A stretch of DNA of 64,000 bases from Coenobita brevimanus (lineage: Eukaryota; Arthropoda; Malacostraca; Decapoda; Coenobitidae): positions 27,153,466 through 27,217,465 of the forward strand of contig CM064657.1 in the NCBI GenBank assembly GCA_032717465.1. Reading direction: 5' to 3'. Positions 34,801 through 47,840 of the stretch are shown one piece after another. The translations under genes and the position numbers were made by a program. Position 1 is the stretch's first letter, and the number at the start of each line of letters is the position of its first letter. Below the pieces are notes generated by a model that had not been told where the DNA came from, searched no databases, and saw only the letters and a program-made list of their open reading frames with translations.

Positions 34801-35420
34801 CTAATCTGGGGTCACACGCTGGTTACAAATCCATACATACTGCGGACTACACTTGCACACGAGTGGTGATCTGGCCTGACTTTCCAAACCTAAGCAAGCC
34901 TAGTCTAGTGAATTTAACCTAACCTAACCTAACATTAACTAAACCACTCTACCCTAGAACAGCCAATCCCAGCCTAACCGAAAATACCCTAGTCTAGTAA
35001 CCTAACCCAATCTAATTTTAACCTAACAGAACTTAACGCATTTTAGTCTAATCTTACCTAACCTCACCTCACCTGACCTAACCCAACCTAGTCTTGCCTA
35101 ACCCAACCTAACTTAATCTAAGCTAATCCTGGGTCGTGGCAGGTCAGAGGTCACGACATCAGGCTGGTTACACATCCATACACACCACTGACAACACCTA
35201 CACACGAGACCTGACCTGACCTAACCTCATTCTGTGTCTGGGCGGGTCAATGGGTCACGACACAGGGCTTATCGCATGTCCCTACACGCCACGGACAACT
35301 GACGGGATATACTGAGCACCTGCGGTCATTAGTTCCTTTACACCGTCTCCCAACAAACAGGCAATCTTGAAGACGTCAGGTCAAAGGACACGACACTAAG
35401 CTGGTGATATCCATGAAGGT
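34801..35420. repeat. Telomere-like CCTAA blocks alternating with a repeated spacer
   Basis: CCTAACCTAACCTAAC at 34917-34932 and scattered cctaac/ctaacc words to 35130. A spacer starting near gtcacgac-ggctggttacacatccatac recurs at about 34811, 35150, 35253 and 35389. The first two copies are followed by ctacact-gcacacgag and cctgacctgacctaacc blocks. The structure is therefore a composite of telomere-like DNA and a spacer of roughly 70-100 bp. Confidence 0.75.
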
Positions 35421-36030
35421 TATAGGGTGGCAACTATCTCATCATAACCCCCAAAGTGTCAGTATTAATTTAGGTTTTGTCCATACTACAGCACGAATTT
35501 TTAATGTGATTATCGACATGATCTGACTCTACTAGTAGAGTAGGGGGAGGGAGGGGGAATGATCGTCTCTATGTCTTTTCCGTCACAAATACTTCGTTTA
35601 GTACTAAGAAACCTCCGTCCGCTTTTGCATCTACATTTAACTGGGTTAGGTCATACTTGGCTGGATTATATTCAACTAGGATAGGTTAGGTTAGCTATGC
35701 TAGGCTATTTCAGCACATTTTAACGTACAAGCGATAGCGGATTGATATAGAAGCTGGAGTATCCCACTCTCATTAAGTAGATATACGAGTACACTAAACA
35801 AAGAATATGTGGCAAAAATAATAGAGAAGAAGCACACCGAGAAATTGTACCTGATTAAGGGGAAACCTAAAAGCTTAAGGGTTCAAAACTACCTCCCCAG
35901 GCTAGTATATAATATCAAACATCACATATCACAGGTAACCATTTACACTTAAAAAAAGGGCATCAACGAGGCATGACAGCCATAAAAAATAATACCGGTA
36001 TATAAACACACACACACACATATTTTATAT
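35421..36030. other. AT-rich, with a short TTAGG patch
   Basis: ggttaggtcatacttgg and ggataggttaggttagc at 35644-35695 are TTAGG-like in the orientation opposite to the blocks at 34917. Otherwise nothing is recognisable. A short (CA)n is at 36006-36020. Confidence 0.45.
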
Positions 36031-38628
<2,598 letters not shown>

Positions 38629-38700
38629 TGTAAACATTCTAATAGACTTATTCTCAGCTGCATAAAATCACCTGGCTTTAGCTTAAAACAGTAGTAGAAC
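38629..38700 (+). repeat. TTAA-MITE copy, partial
   Basis: tctcagctgcataaaatcacctggctttagc at 38652-38682 is the core; ends are diverged. Confidence 0.65.
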
Positions 38701-38839
38701 TGTCTCCACCAGCAGAAGTTTACCACGACAAACAATTAGCAACACAAATTTTTGTTTGTTTACACACGGTACAAGCAGATCACCAAACCACATCTGAAGG
38801 AAGAAGAAGAAGAAAAAAAAAAAAAGGTCCTGAGAGCAA

Positions 38840-39234
38840 TTCCTATTTCCCGCCGCCTCATCCCACATTCTTCTCCGTTTCCGGGACACCAAATCCAAAA
38901 GTTTTTCCATATCCCCATCTTCCCCCTCGCACTTCTCCCCCCTCACCTCCGACACTCATACGCACCCTCCCTCACCTCACTTCTCTCTCCCCCACCTCAC
39001 ACTCTTCCCCACCACGCCTCGTCTTTCCCCTCACACCCCTCTTCACCTCGCACACTCCATCACCTCCCACCCTCACAATTCGCCTTCTCACTCTTCTCCT
39101 ACCCTCCCTCACATGGCCTCCCCTTTCCTTTTTCACCCTCCTGCCTCCAGCCTTCGCCCTTCTAATCCATCTCTCCTCCCCTTATTCCATTTCACTCTTA
39201 GCCTGCCTACTCCCATTCCTTTTTACCTCCCCCC

Positions 39235-39236
<2 letters not shown>
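38840..39236. repeat. Pyrimidine-rich degenerate repeat
   Basis: cctcacctcacttctc-like words; the 137-codon plus-strand frame is Ser/Pro/Leu low complexity. Confidence 0.6.
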
Positions 39237-39292
<56 letters not shown>

Positions 39293-39365
39293 ACAGCAAC
39301 AACAAATAATCAGTCTTTCTTTCTCTTTTTCGTTCTATTATGCTGTGATGTATTACTTTCAAAAT

Positions 39366-39398
<33 letters not shown>
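39237..39398. repeat. (CT)n-(CA)n compound and second (CT)n
   Basis: (CT)n 39237-39268 passing into (CA)n to 39296, then a second (CT)n at about 39369-39398. Confidence 0.95.
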
Positions 39399-39400
<2 letters not shown>

Positions 39401-39700
39401 CCACTGCCAGCCGCTCAGTTACTTAGCCCTAACTTTGCCTTGACGTCTCCTAGAGTTCTTTTACTGCATCTTACCTTTAGCAGTTGCTCTAAAACGCCCA
39501 CTTATGAGGCCAACTTTGAGCAGGCCCCACCACTCTCGCCCCCGCACCCGTAAAGGTTCACGGTGTTCAAAACTTGGGGCCCAAACGTCTTCACTTTCCT
39601 TCTTACCTCAGAGACAGGCCGCATTTCTTAGTTCAAGCCTCAGTTTTAGGCACACCATCCCCGGCCATTAGGCTTGACTTTGCTTAACCGTGCACGACGT
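39399..39700. other. No recognisable feature
   Basis: Mixed unique sequence. Confidence 0.4.
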
Positions 39701-39704
39701 CGAC

Positions 39705-39890
39705 TTTTAAAATATTATTCGTGCTATCTCCTGGCGATTTCATTCAACTTACGATAGACTTCCAACTGGAGGGCGTTACCTATAGGCTACATCAACCCCT
39801 TTATTACCGGAGGGATTCAGAAGTTATTATTTTCGTCTGGAGGAAGCAAAAATATACTAAAATATTATCGTCGTATAGGGGTTAATATTA
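39705..39890. repeat. TTAA-MITE head-to-head pair
   Basis: Reverse copy about 39705-39780 (attcgtgctatctcctggcgatttcattcaac). Forward copy 39790-39890 starts tcaacccctttattaccgg, carries ttattttcgtctggaggaagca and ends gtcgtataggggttaata. Confidence 0.8.
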
Positions 39891-40212
39891 CCTGTCACAA
39901 GTGCATGCGCTAGCCTCGGCCGAACAAAGGAAACTTTACATACTTCATCTACTGCTCAGTAATCCGCCGATGATCATATACCTATAGACAGAAGACAAGG
40001 ACTATACATAAAAAAAAAAAAGCGGTATTGCTACAGTATCATTGTAAGTACATTTTATGGCACCTGAATGATACAGCATAAGCAAAATGACAACCTCACG
40101 TAAAAAGCACGTCATATAATAATAATAATTAAAAAAAAAACATGCTGGACCCCCTTCACAAACGCACAAAAAGTCATGAAAGGTAAAGTTAAGGGCTGGG
40201 TGCACATCAGAG

Positions 40213-40215
<3 letters not shown>
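39891..40215. other. No recognisable feature
   Basis: Unique AT-rich sequence with A11 near 40010 and A10 near 40131. Confidence 0.4.

Positions 40216-40274
<59 letters not shown>
40216..40274. repeat. (CA)n microsatellite next to SINE
   Basis: About 29 CA units directly before SINE S1 copy 2. Confidence 0.97.
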
Positions 40275-40279
<5 letters not shown>

Positions 40280-40528
40280 GGTAACGCTCTCGCTTGCCAA
40301 CTGGTGGACGAGAGTTCGCGCCTCGCTCAGGTTGCGAAAAAGTTTCACTGACGAAGTGGGTGGTTACTGTCCCCCTTGAGCAAGGGGACGGGTGTTTGCG
40401 TGTGTGAAGGTCACAGCCTTGCCCTTAGATCGGACTGTATGAGCTCTCAGCTCCCTTCCGGGAGGGTAAAAGCTGACGATCACGACCATCAAGTGATCCT
40501 GACCGACCCGGTGAATTACACACACAAA
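40275..40528 (+). mobile_element. tRNA-derived SINE, family S1, copy 2
   Basis: Matches 25026-25270 almost base for base. The head is cut within the A-box (begins agagtggtaacg), so it is slightly 5'-shortened exactly at the (CA)n junction. B-box-like segment AGAGTTCGCGCCTC is at about 40310-40323. The 3' end gtgaattacacacacaaat is CA-like. Confidence 0.92.
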
Positions 40529-40686
40529 TCTAAAGAAAACACATTCAATTGCGCATCACAAACCTCAACACACGCTAGAATCGCAAAAAAATAATAATAA
40601 TAATCACTTAGCGACAGTAAGACAGTGCTATAAAGGCGCAAATGTGAGAAGAGTTCACATACCAGATGCCAGAGTGGCATACACGC

Positions 40687-40690
<4 letters not shown>

Positions 40691-40747
<57 letters not shown>

Positions 40748-40748
40748 G
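40691..40748. repeat. (CT)n-(CA)n compound microsatellite
   Basis: CT run 40691-40727 passing directly into CA to 40748. Confidence 0.96.
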
Positions 40749-40879
40749 AGTCACAAGTCAAGGAAGATGACAACTTTAACGGGAATCACAGAAGGCGGGG
40801 AAGCAGGAGCCAAGGAGAACCACTTTTCAGCATAAGCCGCCACAACGGCAGGCTGGCAGGCAGGCGGGCGACGAGTGCA

Positions 40880-41081
40880 TTAACACCTTCAACGCCACGA
40901 CGGATTTTCATATTTATTCTTTAATTGCAGGCGATTTTATTCAGCTTAGGGGAGACTTCTCGTTGGAAAGTATTATAGAAAACAATTTAATCCCTTCAGG
41001 TCTCAAGTCTCTCCCACATAAAAATCGTCGGAAATAGCAAGAATAAACTTTTAAAATATGTCCTCGAGGTGAAGGCGTTAA
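40880..41081. mobile_element. TTAA-MITE head-to-head pair (reference copy)
   Basis: The clearest paired copy. The reverse unit begins at TTAA 40880-40883, then caccttcaacgccacgacgg; it carries tgcaggcgattttattcagc and cttaggggagacttctc and ends near 40977. The forward unit begins at TTAA 40987-40990, then tcccttcagg; it carries aaaaatcgtcggaaatagca and ends gtgaaggcgTTAA at 41078-41081 (95 bp). Across the family the consensus ends are TTAACCCCTTCAGTACGA and its complement, and the core is AAAATCGTCTGGCGGTAGCA followed by agaataa. TTAA duplication with C-rich inverted termini is characteristic of piggyBac transposons; the assignment to that superfamily is inferred. There is no coding capacity. 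Confidence 0.85.
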
Positions 41082-42368
41082 GGTAAGACGTCGTTGGGTC
41101 TGACAGGCACTATAACAGGAAGGAAGATGGAAAAAAAAAAAAGCGAGGCGAGAAGGTTCAATCAGCATATTATGATGGGATCTCCGCCTCGCTCACACCA
41201 ATTTTCCGGCTGCTTCTTTCAATTTCGGGGCCGAGGAGCGAATGTTGCCAGTCAGTCCTCTGGAGCCCCCTAACTAGGCGACGAAACTATTACCCTTACA
41301 TTCGGCAGGGCGGGGGACGAGCTAAACACAATAAAGTGGCAAGGAGGGAGCAGTGCGGGATGAGAGGGCTGCGTGAGAGGTGGTAAATAAGAAGAAAAAT
41401 ACCCGTTTACACAATTTACGTTTCGAGGAATAAGGCAGCGCTTTGTCTGTATGACTGTATGGATACCTTCATTTCTAGCATACCACAGCATCTAAGAAAG
41501 AAAGATATTACTGAAAAAAGTGTCTGTATTTTAAGACACTGCTCGAAACCTGAAGCCTGCCTCTGAACGAGGAACTGGGGGAGGAGAAGGGAGATTGTAC
41601 AGCTTAGCGACGAACTAAATCTGAGAGCCTGAGATGCTGTGGAGGATACAAACTGAGAAGGAAGGGAAAAGTGAGTAAAGAAGTCGGGATATGGTTGACG
41701 TGGTGGCACTGAGGGAGGGTGTGGTACGGTCAGGAACACAACTATCCTTTCACTTTTCTCTGAAGAATATTTAAAACTATCCAGAAACAATCAGAGTTTG
41801 AAATGGACTAATGCGTGTCTCAGATGGTTTGAGTTTTTGGCTAAGTATTCACCAAACCATATGGGAAAAACTCAGTTCCATGACTATAAAAGAAATGACA
41901 GATGGGAAGAGTATGATGTGAACAGTGGTGGCTGCGGGGGAAGGAAAATGTAAGAAGAGACATTATGATAGACATATTCTCCACAAATCATAATGACACC
42001 GAAACGTTGGAGGTGACAACAGTTTCGATGAGGACAATCTATGTGGGAGGAGACAGTATAAGACGGATAGTATGATACACACGGGCCAATGGAATCATAG
42101 AATAAATAGGCAACAGCTGACAGGATGATTAAAATGGGCATCGAAACAAAAAATCACCTAACCCAGATTCTTAACTCTACTGTCAACTATAACAGTTCTC
42201 TCTTAATTACATGTAATGAAGCAGATTCAACGTATAATGAAAATGTGTACAATGGTAGATAAAACGACTGAAGCTTACTCTTTTCTTACTTTGTCGAAAA
42301 ATAATAAAATAAGGCGAACGTTTTGCCAGTACTTGAGCACAATAGGGTACCCAAGAGCACAGTATTCC

Positions 42369-42372
<4 letters not shown>
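41082..42372. other. Unassigned, no convincing gene
   Basis: About 1.3 kb of mixed sequence without repeats. Minus-strand frames of 73, 124 and 85 codons (41270-41491, 41416-41790, 41884-42141) overlap or abut, but share no recognisable domain and have no consistent codon character. An A12 run is near 41130. Confidence 0.4.

Positions 42373-42430
<58 letters not shown>
42373..42430. repeat. (CA)n microsatellite
   Basis: About 29 uninterrupted CA units. Confidence 0.98.
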
Positions 42431-42434
<4 letters not shown>

Positions 42435-42705
42435 GACTTCTTAACATCAGCAGGTACAGTAAAATGCATAGTACGTGCTAGTACGGATTAGGAAAAAGGT
42501 TAGTAATGTGGGAGAAGTGGCGAGGCTTATGGCTGCCCCTCACATTACCTTTGCCTTGCTGTTCATATTTGCTGCAGCGGTAAGGACAAGGCCAGCCACC
42601 GCAGATATATAATTCACGCTCTTGCCCACCCAACGCCCTCACTACTCCTAATCTGCTTACCTACGTCACTACCACCCACTCTTCTGTATTTCACCTCTTC
42701 TATTA
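42431..42705. other. No recognisable feature
   Basis: Unique sequence. Confidence 0.4.
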
Positions 42706-42706
42706 C

Positions 42707-42998
42707 TCCGCGATTTTATTCAAAGACATCCTCGTACTGAAAAGGTTTGAAGTTATCTCATCAACCTCTTCACTGCGATAACGTTTTAAATATTCTATTC
42801 TAACAACAGCAAGACGATTTCCTTCACCTACGGAGAGCCTCCCACCTCTCCTCCGCAGTGAAGGGGGTAGACGCTATATTAACTCAATGTCCTCTGTACG
42901 GTGATGTCTCTTACATTTTATTCTCGCCACTGCCATTTGATGTTTTTCATTCTAGCCACGGAAACCCCCTCTCCCCCTGCCACAGTGAAGGGCTGAGT
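42707..42998 (-). repeat. TTAA-MITE run, reverse orientation
   Basis: A fragment (gcgattttattcaaagacatcctcgtactgaaaagg, mixing halves of two copies) at 42711-42747 is followed by full reverse copies at about 42765-42872 (caacctcttcactgcgataacg to cagtgaagggggtag) and 42882-42996 (ttattctcgccactgccatttgatg to cagtgaagggctgag). Confidence 0.75.
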
Positions 42999-43620
42999 AC
43001 CGCCACCATGCCCCCAGTACCTACCCTGGTCTGCTTTACTTGGATCAAGTAAGCTACTGAACTGAAATTGCTGATCTGCTTCGTCTCACTGTAAACATCA
43101 TCTTACTTCCCTCTCTTCCTTAAATATCACCACCTAAACACAAACTTTCTTCCTCTCTCTCTCTCTCTAAAAAAAAAAAAAAAAAAAAAGTATCACCCAG
43201 AGTTTGCTTTATGTGTCCGACTCCAGGTATTCGACTAACAGAGGATTGTCAAGGGTCCAGCCGTCTTTCTACCTGTCACACACCTTCACATGGCGCCAAC
43301 TAGTGACAGACCTAATACTCATGGTAACTTCAGCATTCTACCATACCCTTCTTAGCATCACAATAACTCACCTCCACCCCACAAAAAAAGTAACGAATAA
43401 TGAGCTTACAGAGAGTGCATACCACCGCCAAGGCAGTATCACTCTTCTTTGACCATGACCTTTTTCACCACTATTTTTAACACGCGTACCTCTGATGGTC
43501 CTCAGTCATTATATCCAAGTTGGTGTCATACGATCACAAAGTTTTCTATAAAGTTCTTAACAGACAGACAAATCGACTCAAAACCATAACCTCAAGGGCA
43601 AGGGTAAAGTGAAAGAAACA
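42999..43620. other. No gene; small fragment of a ccaagttgg-type repeat
   Basis: A20 run near 43170. 43440-43620 (tgaccatgacctttttcacc; ccaagttggtgtcatacgatcac; aacagacagacaaat) resembles the class of the tandem repeat at 33391-33860. No frame is supported. Confidence 0.45.
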
Positions 43621-43621
43621 T

Positions 43622-43840
43622 GACTATACTCCGTTCACCTTAACTTGGCCTAGATTATCGTCCAATTGCAACACTTTTTGCAATGGCAGAAAAGACAATA
43701 ATATAGCTTAACGTCCTTTCCAAAGCACCTTTTCATGACTAATACCCTTCAGTGTTAATCTGCTGCTACAATTCAGCGTTCAAGACGGAAAGACGGCAAT
43801 TTTAGGCCAGGTTTGAGTGAGACAAGTATAGTAAGGTGAC
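43622..43840. repeat. Dispersed 85-bp family (D85), two copies
   Basis: Forward copy 43748-43835: cagtgttaatctgctgctac, then gttcaagacggaaagac and ttttaggccaggtttgagtg. A reverse partial copy at 43622-43665 has ccgttcaccttaacttggcc, the complement of ggccaagttaaggtgaacgg, which matches the right half of the copy at 54672-54760. Unrelated to the TTAA-MITE core. Confidence 0.7.
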
Positions 43841-44006
43841 AATATACAACACTCACCCTTCCATGACCTTCTGAGCTTCCCCCTTCACTGGACTATGCAG
43901 GCCGGGAGAGTGGAGGCTGGATTTGTACTCCAGGGTCGAGGTTTTGGGCATGTCTGCAAGCAAGAAGGAATACTGTTTAACACCCGTGGTAAAATGCAGG
44001 GACAGT

Positions 44007-44076
44007 CAGTAATGATAATAATAATAATAATAATAATAATAATAGTAATAATAATAACAAAAACAACAACAACAAT

Positions 44077-44114
<38 letters not shown>

Positions 44115-44185
44115 CAATAACGATAATAATAATAATAATAATAATAATAAACAATAATAAAAATAATAACAATAATATAATAACC
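44007..44185. repeat. (AAT)n/(ATAAT)n trinucleotide repeat
   Basis: About 55 AAT-type triplets with AAC and AGT interruptions. Frames on both strands give poly-Ile/Tyr/Asn and are not genes. Confidence 0.96.
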
Positions 44186-44715
44186 ATCGCCTTTGGCTTC
44201 GTCCCACCAAGGAAAATAACACGAATAAAGTAAACAAATAAATAACAAACTAAAACTGAGTGTAGAAAGGGGAGGAGGAAATCAAAACAGAAACCATGGA
44301 TAAAAGTTTCTGGCACAATAACCATCATCACAAAAAATGACATTAAAAACATGTGGCCTATGAAGCAGAGGGCGAGAATTTGGAAGACCATAATGACCAG
44401 CGAATGGATATGTGGGCCATTTCACGCGGTGTTCTGGCGGCAGCTTTACTAGTGTGTCTCACCTGTGACTAATTCTTGACGCCTCACACCCTGTTTATTA
44501 GTGATGATGATGATGGTGGTGGTGGTGGTGGGAATGAGAAAGAATATGAGAATGAAAATGATGATGATAACTACGATTTTTTCTTTTAATATTTTATTTT
44601 ACGAAGTACTGTACTGTAGAAAGCAAAGCACCTGTTTATGCTTTTCTACTAACCTCTTTCCCGGTTTCCCTCTGAATCATAGTCTTTCGTGGTTCTGAAT
44701 CCTTTGAATCAATTG
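44186..44715. other. No gene; short (GAT)n and (GGT)n patch at 44498-44575
   Basis: Mixed AT-rich sequence; the minus-strand 168-codon frame (43885-44391) is dominated by the AAT repeat. Confidence 0.45.
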
Positions 44716-44716
44716 A

Positions 44717-44932
44717 CGCATTTTTGGTTTATTTCCTAGTTCCAGATGATTTATTTAACTAAGGAGATGTCTCTAGCAGGGAACGGGTTAATCAGGGCTA
44801 TATTTAAACCCTTCCTAGTTAAAAAGTCTTTCCTATGCTGGCTAAAACTATCTGGCATACAACAAGGATATACCAAAAAAAAAGAAAAAAAAAAAAAAAA
44901 GAGGAGGCTACCATACTGAAGGGGTCTAATAA
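44717..44932. repeat. TTAA-MITE head-to-head pair
   Basis: Reverse copy 44717-44793 (tcctagttccagatgatttatttaac, end gaacgggttaatc). Forward copy 44805-44932 (tttaaacccttcctagttaaaaagtc, actatctggcatacaacaagg, end ccatactgaaggggtctaat), extended by an A-rich expansion near 44876-44900. Confidence 0.82.
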
Positions 44933-45149
44933 ACAAACTTACCTACAATGCAGTGCAGTGTCAGGTCAGTTATCATTAGACATTAAACCACACTACCCTG
45001 GCACTGGGGGGTCATAACTGCATTATATCAAACACTTCTATATACAAAATAATTAACAAATATATCAAAGTTTCCAGTCTCATAAAAAATATTCATGCAT
45101 GTAATGATTTGCCGGGGTAAAAAAAAAAAAAAAAAGTGTCTCTGGTCTC
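44933..45149. other. No recognisable feature
   Basis: AT-rich; A17 run near 45120. Confidence 0.4.
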
Positions 45150-45410
45150 ATAATTGTACGCTATGAGATTATTTTGATTAAATCATTGCCAGCCACGTTA
45201 ATTGGTAAAAAGCACATCCATTAGCGACCAAGTTAGGTAATGAAGCGTCGGTAATCACATCCAAACACGGCGTTCTGATTAACTATAATAGCCGCGCCCG
45301 CAAATCCATTAACGCGTGTATTTTTTAACGAGGGAAATTGTGATGATTGAGCACACTGCGGTCGAGGGTAATGGACGACACTGGACAGGGGGGCTAATTT
45401 GCCGGCCAGA
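45150..45410. other. Non-repetitive segment with clustered TAAT/ATTA words
   Basis: Balanced sequence free of the window's repeat families, with gattaaatcattgcc, cacgttaattgg, ggtaatgaagcg, gattaactataatag and cattaacgcgtg. Clusters of TAAT cores are what homeodomain proteins bind, so this could be a regulatory element; that is a guess from composition only. Confidence 0.25.
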
Positions 45411-45414
45411 CTTA

Positions 45415-46340
45415 CTCGTTCACAAGGCTCTGCTGACTTTGCTCACTCACCTATGTATCTGGATTAACGAAAGTATCTTATTACCTCACAACGCTATGCT
45501 GCCCTTACTCATCCATGCAGCCTGGCTAAAGAAACCGATCATATTAACTCACAAGACTATGCTATCCTTATTCATCCATGCAGTCTGTTTAATGAAACTG
45601 ATAGTACTAACTCACAAGGTTATGTTTTCCTTCCTCACTCAAGCATCCTAATTAAGGACCCTACCCTTCTAAATTCACAAAGCAATCCTAACTTATTCAC
45701 CCACGCAGCCTGATTAATTAAAGTGACCTTACTGACACAAAAGGCAATCCTCGCTAATTCACTCAAGTAGCCTGATTAACGAAACTGCCCTTACTACTTC
45801 ACAGGGGTATCCGTACTCACCCACGCATTATAATTACCAGACCTGACATTACTACTTCACACGGCCATCCTTACGCACCCACATATCCTAATACATGAAA
45901 CTGACCTTAACTCATCCAGGCATCCTAATAACGAAACTGACCTTGCTGCTTCACCTGAAAATCACTCAGCTATTTTAATTTACCTGTCAGATTTACTAAC
46001 TTACAAGGCTGTTTTGCCTCACTCATCCAGGCACCTCAATCAACGACTGATTTCACTAATTTACTCAGGCGCACATTTAATGAGAGTGATCAGATTAACT
46101 TTCTCAAACATTCATTTTACACAACAGACCTTACGAATTCACCCAGGCATCCACTTTATTAAATTGACCTTAGTAAGTCACCCAAGTACCCAGTTTGCGA
46201 AGCAAATCTTACTGATTCACTCAAATGTCCACTTTAAGAAACATATTTTACTAATTCACCCAAACACCCATTTTACGACCCATGCTAATTCATCCAAGTA
46301 TCCAAATAACGAAACCAAACTCACTAAATTGCCTAAGTAG
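45415..46340. repeat. Long degenerate minisatellite, period shifting from about 63 bp to about 38-60 bp
   Basis: In 45415-45900 the words cacaaggctatgct, ccttactcatccatgcagcc and tgattaacgaaactgacctt recur about every 60-66 bp. From about 46095 the pattern is ttcacccaggcatccacttta and aaattgaccttactaa at shorter spacing. A 111-codon plus-strand frame over the first part (45316-45651) has a 21-22 residue internal repeat (LTHKxMLxLxIHA-like), which simply mirrors the DNA period. Confidence 0.82.
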
Positions 46341-46469
46341 TCTTAATGACCAAAAATGCCTTCTAAAATCATCCAGAAATCCAGTCATTCACTTCACTAC
46401 CTGTCCTGATCACTGTTTCACAATGATGACGTTCTTTGTACTTCATGAGTGCCACTACCACGACAATTC

Positions 46470-46678
46470 AACGTCTTCAATCCGATGTATTTTTTTATTA
46501 AATTCTTGATATTTTCAAGCTATTTTACTGTGCTGTAAGAGCGCCACATTACTGATGGGATAAATGATAAGCATACCTAATCCCTTACGTTTAATTATTC
46601 TCTCTGATGGTGAATAAAATCGTCTGGAGATATCAAGAATAATCCAAAGTTAGTGTCCTTGGATTGAAAAGGTTAACT
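46470..46678. repeat. TTAA-MITE head-to-head pair
   Basis: Reverse copy about 46472-46568 (cttcaatccgatg start, ttcttgatattttcaagc core, weak). Forward copy 46577-46676 is near consensus: ctaatcccttacg, gtgaataaaatcgtctggag, gatatcaagaataa and a clean right end gattgaaaaggTTAA at 46673-46676. Confidence 0.85.
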
Positions 46679-46719
46679 CAATTTCGGGGAGATCACCTGA
46701 ACGGAGTGGTTATATACAG

Positions 46720-46822
46720 CCTTCACTAACTCCTTCTATTATGGGTGATCTTACCCACGCTGATGGAAATCGTCCGGCGGTGGCAAGACCTGAATAATAT
46801 GTCATCGAGGTGCACGGGTTAA
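46720..46822 (+). repeat. TTAA-MITE copy
   Basis: actaactccttctattatgg, then gatggaaatcgtccggcggtggcaag and gtcatcgaggtgcacgggTTAA ending near 46820. Confidence 0.82.
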
Positions 46823-46944
46823 TCAGTCACTCTTACAAATTCCATCGCCATATTTCCTTATAAATTAACCCAGATGTCCTCACACATTTATCCAGACAAT
46901 TTTTACCAAGCTACTCAGCGATCCTACCTAATCCACTCAGCCAT

Positions 46945-47155
46945 TCTCCTCAACCGTTTCAATCCCTTTTTAATTGGTATATTCTTGCTATCTTCAGACG
47001 ATTTTATTCAGCATGTAGGTGTCCTCTTAATGAGAAGAGATAAATGAAACCCTTATCTAACCTCTCCAGTCAAAAAGTCTCGCCTAGACTGAGTAAAATC
47101 GTCTGGTAACAGCAAGAATAAAGTGAAAAATGCTTATCGGATTGAAGGGATTCAT
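46945..47155. repeat. TTAA-MITE head-to-head pair
   Basis: Reverse copy 46952-47045 has a near-perfect core (atattcttgctatcttcaga then cgattttattcagc). Forward copy 47050-47152 has cctctccagtcaaaaagtct, gagtaaaatcgtctggtaac, agcaagaataaagtg and end atcggattgaagggattc. The two cores are complementary over about 30 bp. Confidence 0.87.
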
Positions 47156-47194
47156 TTCCTCCCTATCCTCGGAACTTAACCAATAATTCTCACT

Positions 47195-47425
47195 TAATAC
47201 CCACTCATCTCCACCAGCTTAGTATCCTCAACAATTAGTCATACTTCAATAATTACCCGCCTGTCATCAATAATACCCACCTATCCTCACCAGCTACGCA
47301 CCTACTATCACAAATCACCCCATAATCCACGGTAATTCCCCATCTACCCTCACCAATTACCCTTCCATCCTCACAATTACCCACCTATCCTCAGTAATTA
47401 ACCCCGCCATCCTCAGTAATCCGGG
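47195..47425. repeat. Degenerate minisatellite, unit about 20-25 bp
   Basis: cacctatcctcagtaattac-like units repeat about ten times with changes. Confidence 0.75.
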
Positions 47426-47625
47426 AGAGCGCTGGGGGAGGGGGTATGCAAATGAGGGAGGGATGGGAGGGACTGGGATGGGGAGAGTGCTGGGCTGTTT
47501 AGTGTCAGGGCGAGGCGTTAAGTGGATGTTTATTACGAGGGTGAAACAGAGCTGTCATGACGGTAGGGAGAGAGATGAGGTGATGTATGCAGTCATGGGG
47601 CTAGAGGAACTACTTACTTGCTCCT
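47426..47625. other. G-rich unique segment
   Basis: Contains an exact ATGCAAAT octamer word at 47447-47454 amid ggggagg sequence; a chance hit is likely. Confidence 0.35.
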
Positions 47626-47627
47626 CC

Positions 47628-47840
47628 TTTAGTTTTTTTTCCCTATTCTTGCTGCCGACAGACGACTACATTCAGATTAGTAGGACTCGTCACAGACACG
47701 GGATGATTGGCAGGTGAGTGGTGAGGTCAGAGGCACAGCCTAATGCAAACGGATTCTAACTCTTCACAGGAAAGCATCGTCCATAACTGAATTTATCGTT
47801 TGGTGACAGACAGAACAAAATAGTGGGTAGGTGGTTATTC
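47628..47840. repeat. TTAA-MITE head-to-head pair
   Basis: Reverse copy about 47630-47715 (ctattcttgctgccgacagacgactacattcag). Forward copy 47755-47830 (tctaactcttcacagg, gaatttatcgtttggtgacag). Confidence 0.78.

Noticed and set aside
43885..44391. 168-codon minus-strand frame with a poly-Ile hydrophobic stretch that looks like a membrane segment
   Set aside because: The hydrophobic part is encoded entirely by the AAT microsatellite.
45316..45651. 111-codon plus-strand frame with internal 21-22 residue repeats
   Set aside because: Period equals the degenerate minisatellite; the frame closes in later units, with no sign of coding constraint.
47447..47454. Octamer ATGCAAAT as a promoter element
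   Set aside because: A single 8-mer in 64 kb is expected by chance about once; no associated transcription evidence.
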